The translations under genes and the position numbers were made by a program. From assembly GCF_000471905.2 (NCBI RefSeq), contig NW_006496807.1:879941-943940 (forward strand): a stretch of DNA of 64,000 nucleotides, given 5' to 3'. Below the pieces are notes generated by a model. That model did not search any database. It was not told where the DNA came from and saw nothing but the letters and a program-made list of their open reading frames with translations. Origin of the DNA: Amborella trichopoda. Lineage: Eukaryota > Streptophyta > Magnoliopsida > Amborellales > Amborellaceae. Of the stretch, positions 45,107 to 57,460 are shown in pieces. Positions within the stretch are counted from its first letter, which is position 1, and each line of letters opens with the position of its first letter.

Positions 45107-46541
45107 TGGTAACAAAACATAGCCGATCAGATCTGTGAGCCTAAACAAAACTGCTCGTTGGAACTATATTTTAAAACCACTATGCATTATCACTCTTTCT
45201 GAAAATTACTAAAAAAAAGCCATCTGAAAAAAAAAAAAAAAACCCACCCAAGGAAATCAAATTCCATTTTAGATATGATTTCGACACATTTACTTACAGA
45301 TTTGGTAATTTTTTAGGCAATCTCTGTGATTTGTTTCTCTGTTGAGCGGCTAAAGTTCCCTCATCCAAATCTAAAAGGCTCTCAATTGTTGACTTTCTTA
45401 AACGAGATATCTACTCTCTCTCTCTCTCTGTTCTTCCTTTCTAGGTCTCTCTATCTTGTTTTTCCTTCCTGGGTGCATCCTTCTTCTTGGCTCTCTCTCC
45501 CCCGTTTTATGGTTTTTCCTTTTTCTTTCACATGGAACCACTAACTTCATGTAAGCTTTCTTTCTATCACATTTTTTGAATAGTGAAAGAACCCTTTCTT
45601 TTGCACCACGTTATTTGTTTTAAGTGAAGGGACCATATTTTTTGTACTATTTTTTTTTATATATATATATATAGCGGCAAACCATTTCTATTTCTCTTAT
45701 TAAAAACAACAAAATAAACAACATCAGTCGCACAATATATGTTGAGTCAGCCTTTAGAGGGACGCATTCTTGATCAATCTGCCATGACTGATGGTACTCA
45801 AGCAATTGGTATAACACCACAAATTATTGGTGTGCTTCCTCATCAATCACTCTTACAATGGCACAACTTAAGTCGTTGCTTTTACGATCCCAATTGTCTG
45901 ACAAATCTAAATTTTCTTTTTCATGTAGTATTGGTTCAATTTTCTGGTTAATAGACTATTGTGTTTCTCGTCATATGACGACATGTGAGTTTATTCTTAT
46001 TGATTGTAAACACTTTTATGATATTATTAATACCATTCGCCATTATAAAAATCTCCAAGGCTGGCTCAATTACTACATCCTCAAATCATTCGGTATTTTA
46101 AATGTTTTTGATGTTTATCATGTTCGCTCCTCACTATGAAGCTGCTTTATGTTGCTCAGATTAGTCATTTCAATTATAATTTATTTTCACTCCCTTGGAT
46201 GTTATTTGCAATACCGGTGTTCAGGATAACTGATTGGGAGTGTGTATAAAGTTTGTGACCTCTACTTTCTGAACCATCTTTATTTAAAAACTCCTCTAAA
46301 ACCTCTGTTTATACTACCATATATGATAAAGGATCTTTGTGGCATCAACATCTGGGTCACATTTATACCTCTTGGTGACAATTTTTTTTATCGCAGTTTT
46401 ATTAATTCTATTTTTTTCTAAAACTCTTCGTACTATTAACGATTATGAGTTGTAATGAAACTCTCTAAAATGCATGTATTGCCATTCAATCATAGCCATT
46501 CAGTTTTCGCTTCATCTTTATTGGGTGTGTTTTAAATCACA
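45107..46541 (+). pseudogene. Ty1/copia gag-protease-integrase start, degraded
   Basis: After the LTR and primer site, the plus strand has a Gln-rich gag end ('TPQIIGVLPHQSLLQWHNL', 45810-45870). The protease start is damaged ('WLIDYCVSRHMT', 45949-45984, where the usual Asp-Ser-Gly is Asp-Tyr-Cys). The pre-integrase block follows ('LWHQHLGHIYTSW', 46337-46375). It ends about 46540, where the next element begins. Stops and frameshifts are many. Confidence 0.7.
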
Positions 46542-47012
46542 TGTAGGACTAGATACATTCTAACGAACGTCCGATGGGAGAATAAGACCATCACAACTAA
46601 AATGATATACCTCGAGTTAAGTATATCTCTAAGACAACTACGAGTATTGCTCTCAACGCACGCTCAATAAGGATATGCAAACTTGATGAGAAAATCCTCT
46701 TGAAGATATGAATCGAAAAGGTGGATATGTCTCTTAGTCATATATGAGATAAGTGTATAGCAAAGCCTATAATGCATGTTGGATGATTATCTTAATACAC
46801 AGTTGATAAGATACGATTATGGTTCTTAATAATACCTACTTAGATATGCCCCATAAGATATGAAATATGTGATATGATCAATAATATGCCTAAAGAATCT
46901 CGATTCGTTAGTTAGTCCCTATATGTTCTAACTTATGACCAATAAACGTATGATGCCCATAGTTCTTCAGTCAAATATATTCAAGGCTGACATGAGAATC
47001 AAAGCCATCTCA

Positions 47013-49385
47013 TTTTGAGACAAGTTCTAAGGCCTGATATGCCCATGATATATGGAAGAACTAGATACAGTTTGATTTCTTGACATCTGCCGTTAGTTAT
47101 GCATAAATGTGTTAACTTAAGAGCGATGATTCTTTTAATTAGTAAGTTAAAATGTAGGGTGCTAATAGACGGAGCATACGAGTAACCTCACCATGTGTTG
47201 ATATATTGAGAAAAATTCCCGAAGATATACATGTTAAGGTCTGATATGCCTTAAAGTCTAGGAATGATATAACTTGGGCAATATTTGGACTTGGCTTAAC
47301 TCATGTCTGTATCCACTGTCAATTAAGATATGCCTCGGCTGACGCCTCAGAACTTTAAGTTTTGAGAATAAACCAAGATTTTCAAGGATCTATGATTGAG
47401 GTATTATAACCCTCAACCCAAAACTTCATATCAAGCAGAGGTGGCTTAACCCATCATTCGTATCGCTCTGCGGTTGAAGCCTTGAAGGCCTTATACTCCA
47501 TGTGTTGCAGTCAGGATGAGACCTCGTTACCAAAATTGAGATTTCCCCCTCAATAATAAGGAATTTCCTCATGTGATTAGGGTCGTTAGATTCTTGACTT
47601 GATTCTCTATTACCCTTAAAAGGTATGAGAATATTTGAGGCATATGGAGGAAGTGGTTTCGTCCGTAATTCTCTGATGGCTCTGATGTGTATTCCAACGA
47701 AAACGCATTGAATTTGAAGGGTCGTTGCTTCTTCATCAGAAGTCCATTTTCAACGAAATTTGAGCCTTTGGATTCATCTTTGAGGTCTCTTTAATCTCAT
47801 CAAATTTCGTGATCAAAGAGCACACATGGAGAGGGCAATCAAAGATATATGGAGATGTGTCCCATTGAATAGCCGAACTTGAACAAACGGGCGGTGAAGA
47901 GCAACAACCTCCTAGTTAGATTTCATATGTACAAATTCAAAATTCAAAGTGAAAGATGGCAACTTGATGTATGATTGTTATCAAAGATACGCTGGGTGCA
48001 AACAGATTAAGCAACATGAAGAGATAAAAATGAATTCAAGTATAATATTTGCGCAAAATCTAAAAGGACCAGCTCGCAAATTCAAAATTACAGACGAATG
48101 AGGATAAGAGTGAGCAGGTTTGAGTTGGCATGAGACCTGAAGACCAGTTGAGCAGATTGAAAACCATGGAAAATCAAGGCAATCTCGTTTCAAGACATGT
48201 TCTAGAGCCTGATATGCCCATGATATATGGAGGAACTAGATACGGTTTGACTTCTTGATATCTGCCGTTAGTTATGTATAAATGTGGTGGCTTACGAGCG
48301 ATGATTCTTTTAATCCGTCAGTTAAAATGTGGGGATCTAAAAGATAGAGCATAAGGGTAACCTCACCATGTGTTGATATATTGAGGAAAATTCTCGAATA
48401 TATACATGTTAAGTCTGATATACCTTAAAGTTCAGGAATGATATAACCTGGGCAATATTTGGACTTGGCTTAACCCATGTTCATATCCACCGTCCGTTTA
48501 AGATATACCTTGACTGACGCCCAAGAACTTTATGTTTTGGGATTAAGTCTAGATTTTCAGTGACCGATGATTGAGGCATTATAACCCTCACTCCGAAAAT
48601 TCATATCTAGCAGAGGTGGCTTAACCTTTCATTTGTATCGCCCAGTGGTTGAAGCCTTGAGGGCCTTATACCCATGTGTTACAGTCACGATGACACCTGA
48701 CACCAAAAATGGGATTTCTCTCTCAATATGAGGAATTTTCTAATGGGACGAGGGTCATTAGATTCTTGACTTGATTCTCTATCACCTTTAAAAGGTGTGA
48801 GAATATTTAACGTATATCGAGGAAGCGGTTTCATCCGTAATTCTCTGATGGCGTTGATGTGTATTCCAACGAAAATGTATTGACTTTGAAGGGTTGTTGC
48901 TTTTTCATCAGAAGTCCATTTTGTACAAAATTTGAGCCATAGGGTTGACCTCTGAGCTCTATTTAATCTCACCAAATTTCGTGATTAAAAAGTGCCAAAG
49001 ATTTATAGAGATGTGTCCAATTGAATAGCAGAACTTGAAAGAACGGGTGGTAAAGAGCAGCAGCATCCTGGTTGGATTTCATATGTACAAATTTGAATTT
49101 CAAAGTTATAGATAGCAACTGGATATATGGTTGTCGTCAAAGATACTCTGGGTGTAAACAAATTAAGCAGCGTGAAGAGATAAAATTGAATTCAAGTATA
49201 AGATTTGCGCATAATCTAAAAGGACCAGCTCGCAAATTCAAAATTATGGAAGAGTGAGGATAAACGTAAGACCAGTGAGCAGGTTCGAGTTGGCATGAGA
49301 CCCAAATACCAGTTGAACAGATTCAAAACCATGGAGAATAACTCACGAATTCAAATGCAAAGAGGATGAAGATATGCATAAAGAC
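47013..49385. repeat. Tandem duplication of a 1175-bp unit in the LTR/leader
   Basis: Copy 1 (about 47013-48185) and copy 2 (about 48186-49345 or slightly beyond) share long blocks with a constant offset of about 1175 bp. Examples are 'gatatgcccatgatatatgg' (47036 and 48211), 'ttgatatattgagaaaaatt'-like (47195), 'agaggtggcttaac' (47440 and 48613) and 'ccagctcgcaaattcaaaat' (48069 and 49225). Confidence 0.92.
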
Positions 49386-50754
49386 TGGTTTCTGAATTCA
49401 AATACAAAAAGGCACGAGGAATCAGCGTATAGGTTAAAGAAAGGATAGGCAGTAGCACGAAATCAATGGTGTAGATTGAAAGACCCTACCCTTATAGTTA
49501 TCAGCTGAAGATTGGAGCTTTTCACTTCACAAAGATTATATAAACGTTGCCTCTAATCAAGAGAGGGGTTCTCAATTCTTTTTGGGGCACGGATCTTATT
49601 TGTATGCTCTAAGCGTTGGACATTTATAAGTGTTAGTAAAAGAGCGAGAGAAGAGCGATTGTAATAGGAAGAAGAGAGAGAGAGAGAAAGATTTGTTCCG
49701 AATACCCATTTGAGACCCGTTCTCAAAGAAGGAAACAAACGCAAAAGTGACATCCTTGCTATAGATCAGATATATGGGCTGATGTGCCTTTGATGTTATT
49801 TCCCTTATTTGATATGCTTGTATAGCTTCCTTCCCAGAAACACATTTATAGGTCTCAAGCCTAAAATCAAGGGTAATTGGCCTTATTTATTTTATTTGGT
49901 TAACATGGGATTAAACCTTTGGAATTAGTATGTTCCCAATAATACATGTATAAAAAAATCCTGTATTTATGTCATATGAAAATATATAGGCGAATTTGGC
50001 CCCGAATGTGATGTTCTCTAATAAAGAAATTAATTGGAGTCCATGTTTGTTTTAAATATCTTAAAACACCCGTCTTTTTAAGCATTTACTTTTCAGAGCA
50101 TCCAAATCTCTGGTGAATCCATTGGGAAAAAGTTCACCCTTCATCTTTAAGTGGGTCAAGAAAAAACAGAAGTTCTCTCTCTCTCTTGGATATACCTTCC
50201 ATCAAAATCTCTCTTTGGCATTCTCATTAACTTACTACCTTGACGAGCGATCCCCTGTGGTGTTACACAGGTTGTCAAATGTGCCCATGGTTGTATTAGT
50301 AACATCTTTTCAGGTGGGGACTATGGATGTTCCAGTCGACTTCTCCACATCGACGGGCAGGCTGCCTGCTCTGAAACCATGGTTGTCCCTTGCCTTGCGG
50401 AACAAATGGCTGCAACGCGCAAGTTTAAGCCAGGATCATCAAAGGCTGGAACCACATATAAATCTCGGCCCCAAGTGGCTCTAGTCACAGGCAGTAGGCC
50501 GCTGAGGGTAGTCCTTACCTAACCCAACAAAAGCCAAAGTCGGACGATCAATGACTGTGTTGTGGCTAATAACATCCTAGAGCAAACGGGGTCACCACAT
50601 CTCGTGACGTTTGCTACCCCTGTGCTTAGGACGGATGCCCGTACAGCCCCCGCAAGGATCAGATCAAGGCTGTTGGCTTCTAAGCCCTCCAACTCCTCTC
50701 CTTTAGGGTCCTGATTTCTGCCTTTGATCGTATGAGTTTTGCACTCGACTATCC
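49386..50754. other. Leader of the Tat element
   Basis: It has a CT-rich stretch at 50176-50190 and a GC-richer part from 50250. A primer site matching a common tRNA was not recognised; 'ttttcaggtggggac' near 50311 is only suggestive of an LTR end. No coding sequence can be supported. Confidence 0.4.
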
Positions 50755-51530
50755 GTGCTGATCATCGACCGACGATTAGCCATCCTTGCGATGCTAACTC
50801 AACCACCTAGCGACGTGTTTCCCATTCACCCACTGTTGAACGTCTTCGCAACATCCACTTACCCGGTCCCAAGTATCCTTATCATCTACCGACGGTTAGC
50901 CATCCTCGCGATGCTAACTCAACCGGATCACAACGTGTTATCCCTTCACCGACTGTTGAACGTCTTCACGATGTCCGTCTGCTCGGTCCCAAGTATCCTT
51001 ATCATCGACCAGCGGTTAGCTATCCTCGCGATGCTAACTAAACAGGTTCGTGATGTGTTATCCATTCATCGGCAGTTGAACATCTTCGCAATGTCCACCA
51101 GCCTAGTCTCGAGTATCCTTATTATCGACCAACAGTTATCTATCCTTGTGATGCTAACTCAATCGTCTCGTGACGTGTTAGCCATTCATCGGATGTTGAA
51201 CCTCTTCGCGATGTCCACCTTCCTAGTCCCAAGTATCCTCGTCATTGATTGGCAGTTAAGCATCCTCGCGAAGCTAACTCAATCAGCTCGCGGCATGTTA
51301 CCCATTTATCGGCTGTTGAATGTCTTCACGATGTCCACCTACCCGATCTCAAGTAACCTCATCACCGACTGGCTGTTAGCCATCCTCGTGGTGATGACTC
51401 AATCAGCTCGCGATGTGTTACCTATTCACCAACTGTTGAATGTCTTCGCGACGTCCACCTGCCCGATCCCAAGTATTATCATCATCGACCGACGGTTAAC
51501 CATCCTCGAGATGCTAACTTGCCCAGTTCA
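50755..51530 (+). repeat. In-frame 120-bp tandem array (6.5 copies, each 2 x ~60 bp)
   Basis: The 'atcatcgacc' word recurs at 50761, 50881, 51001, 51121, 51241, 51361 and 51481, exactly every 120 bases. Each unit has two related halves ('GGTTAGCCATCCTCGCGATG' and 'TGTTGAACGTCTTCACGATG'). Since 120 divides by three, the plus frame stays open through the whole array and 40-residue repeats result ('RLAILAMLTQ', 'LLNVF.MS'). No ATG opens the frame. It joins directly to the start of the gag region. It may be a leader minisatellite without coding role. Confidence 0.95.
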
Positions 51531-53590
51531 TATGCTAATCACACTCAAGCGGTTAAAGTTTTCGCAACCTAGACTTTCACAACTAGAATTTCACAACTTG
51601 GTGCAAAGTGATTGTGCGCCTCCTATCCCTAAGGCCCAATCAAGGAAGTACATGCAAACTCAAAAGTTGCATGTCAAGGCAGTTCTTAAACATGCGCTTG
51701 AGTTCCTTGACCAATACATTCGTGAAAGAGCCCGAATGGCCAACCAATTAAATGATCGTTCGATGGTTGAGGTGTGGACGTGATTCATGAACATGAAGCC
51801 TAAACCACTCCAGAACAAGAGCACACACAATTTGGGGGACGATATCGCTGAGTGTGTAATGTGACAGGGATGATCTTCAATATGGAGGAAGAACCCATGG
51901 GAGACATGATCTCTCTTGCCTCCGCCCATTAAGCGTCCAGCAAAGAAAGCAAACAAGCACCAATAGGTTGTCACCAACCCCCATGTTACCCGCATCATCA
52001 CTAAGGCACAAAACAATTCATCCGTGCTCATGGATAGTCCCACACTTCCCATTGAGTTGTTGAAATCTGATGTGCCGGTCTTAGATAGTGAATCCACTGG
52101 ACCATTTGAGTAACAACTCATTGCAAATGCTATGGTGGCTGGAGGGGAAATAACCCAATCAAGTCCGAGGAGATGGCACACTTAAGGGCTATGTTAGCCA
52201 AAAGGGAAGCTGAACTTCAGATGTAGGCTGTTGAACTCGAGGCACTAAGGACAGCTCGAGTAGCTGCTGCCTCAGGCGATCCTTCTCGGCAACAATCCTC
52301 AAACTCAATCATAGAAAATCGATCAACTTGCAAGCCTATTTTGCCTCCACACCTTGCTAATATTGGTTTGATCGCTGAAACAGTATGTGACCTGGTGATG
52401 GAGAACCTTCGATCATTGTATCTACCCAGTATACAACCAGTAGATACTTATCAAAATCTGTATCCCGCATACATCGATGAGGTGCCCTATCCTTTGGGAT
52501 ATCAACACCCCAAGTTTTTTATGTTTCATGAGCAAAGCTCCCCTCATCAACATCTGACCCACTTTGTGGCGGTATGTGCGGACACGACCAATAATGGACC
52601 CCTCCTGATGCGATAGTTTATGCAATCGCTACTAGGACTGGCCTTCGCTTGGTACTCGTGTCTACCTCCTAGGACCATGTTCACATGGAAACAAATGCAG
52701 GAGGCATTCTTAGCACGAAAAGAGAGATTCATTTGTCAGAACTCCTTAACTAAAGACAAGAGGAACATGAACCCGTGCTACAATACATCGCCCGGTGTTC
52801 AAATCTTAGGGTGGGGCAAGCAACCCCACTCCCTGAGACTCAAGAAGTGCACATGTGAATTAAAAATATGAGGCTTGAGATGGCGATACCCCTACATACC
52901 TCCAATCCTCGGACTTTCAGTGACCTGGTTTCCAGTTTTGTGAACCTCGAGAACCTCATGGAAAGTTTTTGATTCGGCCCTAAACTTGATCATTAGAAGA
53001 AAACCTGATAAAGGTAAGGCCAAGGCCACCCATGCTAAGACTTCTATGACTACCTTGGTAGTCTCTCAAGGAGGAAGGGGACAGAATTATCCACTTCTTA
53101 AGAGCTATAACTCCCCATAATTATCAGGACGTGGACGAACAGGAGGAAGAGGTAAGCAATGGACCTTCCGCGAACGCCTCGAGAGGAAGTATTCTTTCGA
53201 CAAGGATCAAGTCCCCGAGATATTAGAAAACCTCTTGGCAGTCGGAAACATCACACTCCCTCCACTGAGGTATCCTGACCAAGTTGGCCAAACAGATCAG
53301 CCCAACTACTGTGTGTATCACCAGATGTTGGGACATGTGGTAAATGACTGCTTCCCTTTGAAAGATGCCATTGAGAACCTTATCAAAGAGGGAAAGCTCA
53401 AACCTGATGAGCAAGAGACGCCAGCTCCAGAAACTGTAACGGTTAACGTAATATCTCTCGCAACCAATAAATGCGAGTCTTCGGGGCAGCAAAGGGTTCC
53501 TTATATTAGGAGCCTTATGGATTCAACAAAGCCATGGTTCCATACATATGTAACCATCTCATTATTCTGGGATTGGTCACTCTTTTGAAA
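51531..53590 (+). pseudogene. Tat gag, broken
   Basis: Gag forms the particle that packages the element RNA. The first part (51531-52180) is a charged, Lys/Gln-rich N-terminal reading with stops near 51781 and 52110. The core retrotransposon-gag domain begins near 52440: 'YPLGYQHPKFFMF', 'HQHLTHFVAVCADT', stop at 52615, then 'SLLGLAFAWYSCLPPRTMFTW' and 'QMQEAF'. The C-terminal part keeps 'YCVYHQMLGHVVNDCFPLKDAIENLIKEGKL' features (53311-53403), spaced like a CX2H...H...C motif typical of this lineage. Several frame changes occur between 52740 and 53160. Confidence 0.85.
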
Positions 53591-53952
53591 AGGAAAAGAG
53601 CATAAAAACGGAAGCCTTCCTCAAGGGGACCTCCATATTGTCGATACCATGATTCTCGTGCTCATAAGTAGGAGGATTGTTGGCATGTGAAAGATCTGAT
53701 ATAAGAGAAAATAAACAATGGGAATATAGTTGTGGCTGGTGTCCACCCTAAGCACCATGTCCAACGGGTCCCTATTTTGGAAAAGGTTGAAGGGTGCCCT
53801 TACCTGGAAATCTTTGAGCTATGTTCAGAATACTCAGGAACCCTTAACTCTTTGGCAAATACGGAGGAAGTTTCAGAACAAGGCTTCAGCACCTATGTTA
53901 GCTGTAAGGAAAAGAAGTGGATGCAGACCAAAGCTCTAAAAGGGGTCGGTCT
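53591..53952 (+). other. Spacer between gag and protease, left of the hAT insertion
   Basis: Open but unremarkable readings. The last eight bases (53945-53952, GTCGGTCT) are the left hAT target duplication. Confidence 0.4.
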
Positions 53953-55870
53953 CAGTGTTAGAAAAACCGGTCGATTAGATCAATCGTTGGGGTTTCGACT
54001 CCAGTTAACACCGGTTTTAGGGTTCTAATATGTATAATAAATACCCCAAAAACAATCCGGACCAAAACCGGCCTGAATATGTACAAATCGACTGATTTTC
54101 TATCTAACCAGTCGGTTTTTTAGCTAACCAGACCGGTTAGTTGAAAAAATGCTCAAACACCGCAATAATGGCCGTTATATAATCGGGACCATTATATGTA
54201 GCAATTCCCATTATACTATGCAGAAATCATGAGTTTTGATTGAATCATTTTTTGATCTGTTTTTTTCCTTCTTTTTCAGCATTTTTAAGGCTTTTTCAGT
54301 AAATATTTGTCTTAAGTTATTGATTTAGTAGTATAATGTGAAGGATTTTAACTGAAAACACACTGAATTTTGATATTTTTTGGGTTTTTTTTTTTCGTGT
54401 TCTTTGCATATTTTTTATTTATTTAAATCCACCATAGTTCATAATGTGGCCTTGTTTTGGATTTTTTCAATCAAAATGTATGCCTTTTGTATATAATAGA
54501 GTTAATAAGTAGATTCTAGTTCTAATTTCATTGAAAATTTTAGATTTGGAGTCAAATTTGAATAAATAGGGCATCTACTTTGTTTTTTAGAAATGAGTTG
54601 AAAAAATTCGCCATACTCCAGATTTTTGATTCGTTTTTTTGTTTTTATCAATAAAAACTAGGGCTTTTGTAGATCATGGAGTTATTTACAAGATTGAAAT
54701 CCTAATTTCATTGAAAACCCAAGATTTGGAACTTGATTTTGAGGGATTAGAGCATCGACTCAGTTTTTTAGAACTGAGATGAAAAAATCCGCCATACTCT
54801 AGATTTTCGTTTCGTTTTTGTTTTTTATCAATTAAAATGTGGGGTTTTTGTAGATCATGGATTTAGTCACAAGATTGAAGTCATGGTTTCATTGAAAATT
54901 CAAGATTTGGTGTTAGATTTTGAGTGATTAGGGAAACTACTCAATTTTTCTTAACTGAGCTGAAGAAACATCCGCCAACCGCTCGATTTTGTGCTCGATT
55001 ATTACTATTGAGTTCACAGATATGAATTTCATGTAATTTTTCATTTAGCATTTTTTATAATATGATTTTTTAGTTGATGGAGTATTTTTTTGCCACTTTA
55101 TTTTGCTAAAAAATAATTATGTAAAAAAGTATTTTTAAAGTTTGAAATAACACACTCAAGTTTGTGTACATTATAAGTTGGTTTTTCAAGTTTCATCTAA
55201 AAGGTCGGACTTTGATTTTTTTAAATGATGGGTTTTATTTTTAATATAAAAGATGAATATTTATTTCAAAAATCAGTATTTTTTGTTCGATTTTTTTAAT
55301 AATGACTTTTTAAATGCATTACATTGGGACTCTCCATTGTTTTTATTGCGAAACTCGGATTTATAGTTTTTAATTCTTGTATTAGTGGAGATAGAGTGGA
55401 GACATATCTCACAAGTTATTATGTTAATAGCACGACATCCATGATCATGATGTCTTTGGAAACAATATATCATGTATATTGATTTCGTATTTTATATTGA
55501 TGAAACCTTGAAATGAATGCATTAAGTTTGAATTTCTTAGTTGGATTAAAAGATTCTTTATGATAGATAATATGATCTCTCACCGGATAACTCCCTCAAT
55601 TGAATTAATGTCAAATTATAAATTGTCTCTATAGTATTCATATATTAATTGATATAAAAAGTTTCAATTTTTTTAAGAAAAATGTAGTAATAAGTATATA
55701 CTTAATCTGAGTTTTTTTATATTTTTAATTAATTTTTTTTTGAGCTTTTTAACCCATTTGAAAAATAAAAATCTTACCAGACAAAATCAATCCGGTTAGC
55801 CCAGTTCCAGTTCTAACCGATCCTAGGCCCATGTCCAGTTAACCGATCTGGTTCGATTTTGCAAACACTG
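53953..55870. mobile_element. hAT element, non-autonomous, 1.92 kb, inside the Tat element
   Basis: The left end CAGTGTTAGAAAAACCGG and the right end, read on the other strand, CAGTGTTTGCAAAATCGAAC are inverted. Target duplications GTCGGTCT (53945-53952) and GTTGGTCT (55871-55878) differ by one base. Both ends are rich in AACCGG/CCGGTT. The 1.5-kb centre is extremely AT-rich. A direct repeat with 'gaaaaaatccgccatactc' recurs at 54600, 54780 and partly 54965 with ~180-bp spacing. No transposase is readable. The CAGTG start fits the hAT rule. Confidence 0.9.
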
Positions 55871-56459
55871 GTTGGTCTAGACACGTTGGAGGCAGCACTG
55901 CTAGAAGTACAGATAGCCGCAAAACATAGGCTTCTCCCTCTTTTCCTAAGGGCATCACAAATCAAAGTAGAAAACGAACGAGGGGTTCATATGGTAAAAA
56001 TTCTCAACATCCATTGCCACCACACCCTACCTTGAACGATTTCATGCCAAGGCCTTTGATGATGCATGGCCTCCATGAACAAGGGGTGGTGAGTGATGCC
56101 CCTATAAAAGTGGCTTTGTAATATGATTTGGGTAGTGAAGGACCACCAACCCTAGTCCCTAGGCCATACAGTTGGAGTTAAGATTTGGCAGTAGAATTGC
56201 TAAAATCAAACCACCTAAGGAGGCCATGCTTAAGAAGGTAATGCTTGCTGTGGAGATACGAACCGTAACCTCCAATGTCACCGGCCATGCAAAACAATCG
56301 GTGGACAGAAAAGCCGGTGACTATAGCATAGCATCTCATATACGAAGGATACCTGCCGCCATAAGCGTCTTTGACACTCTTATGCTTTTCAAAGAGCTTT
56401 GAGTAGCCCTTATATAAGCCCTTGCATCACCGGAAGAGTTCCAAGATGAAGTCGATCAA
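55871..56459 (+). other. Spacer between hAT insertion and protease
   Basis: The Tat sequence resumes. Short plus-strand readings (for example 56172-56402) have no recognised domain. Confidence 0.4.
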
Positions 56460-57015
56460 GTTGAACTTGACTCAGCAATTCTGGCTGATGCTATGCCAGT
56501 CACCTTCTATGATGTGGACTTGCAACCCCTTGATGGTGGCCAAAACCCTACATGGTGTCAACGTCAATCAGATAATGATAGATGGAGAAACGGTCGTGAA
56601 CCTACTCCCTCTAAGAACATTGAGATCTATAGGGATGGATGTCAAGAACTTACAAGAAGGATAAATGGTAATAAAAGGCTTCAATCACGCTACTCAGCAA
56701 GCCATAGGAAGTATCAAATTTAAGCTAAGAACTGGAGAAGTAGAGGTATATGCCACATTTTAGGTCCTCGAAACCGAGGCCTCCTATAGCATCCTGTTGG
56801 GATGCCCTTAGCTACATGACGGTCTATGCAGATCGAAGGCTATTTACCGAGGTGGAATCCTATTATGTAGATGCCAGATTCTACAAACTCGAAAATTCGG
56901 ATCCTTACTCTGTAAAGATGTTGGAAAGTGAGAGCGATTCTGACAAAGATAATGAGATTAGAGAAGCCCTGATTAGGGATTTCGAGGGCTTAGATGTTGA
57001 AGTAGGAGCCTGACC
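56460..57015 (+). pseudogene. Tat aspartic protease, broken
   Basis: The protease cuts the polyprotein. Readings 'FYDVDLQPLDGG' (56508), 'MIDGETVVNLLPLRTLRSIGM' (56578-56638) and 'YSILLGCPWL' (56786) are in the gypsy order. The catalytic Asp-Gly is followed by Glu where Ser or Ala is usual. Frames switch at least twice and a TAG lies near 56761. An acidic tail ends at 57013. Confidence 0.8.
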
Positions 57016-57460
57016 CCTTACTACCATCATACTAATAATGGTTGAGCCAGACATATTATAGCATGTTGGCAGTGGTATGGTCAATCCCCCTTGAAAACAA
57101 GATTTAAGAAGGGACGACAAGAAGAATATGAGGCCCTACCCTTGAAAGATGAAGCTCCAAAGCCGTAGTGGAAGCTATACAACCCTCATACTCATCAGAT
57201 CATAGAAAGCATGAACTATGACCTGTCCACCAACCAAGGTTTGAATAATGGAAAGGGAATGATAACACCCTTCCAAGCAATTGAAAGTGTCCCGTAGGAG
57301 GTTTAAAACTCTAGGACTCGAGTACACCATAACCCACGAATCCATCTCAAAGAGCATGCATAAGGGGAAGTGGATGGTCCAGTGTGCTATGGTGTCTATT
57401 AGCAGCCATGAGGACTAAGACTCATATGACAAGGTTGAGATAGAGCCTGCCCCTTGACAA
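57016..57460 (+). other. Linker between protease and reverse transcriptase
   Basis: No domain is visible. Stops occur in all frames. Confidence 0.5.

Noticed and set aside
50755..51783. Genuine leucine-rich repeat gene
   Set aside because: The 40-residue periodicity comes from a 120-bp DNA repeat, there is no ATG at the start, and it leads into a retrotransposon gag. I treat it as an element array.
51660..52181. Minus-strand open frame of 173 codons
   Set aside because: It overlaps the Tat gag on the opposite strand and shows no domain.
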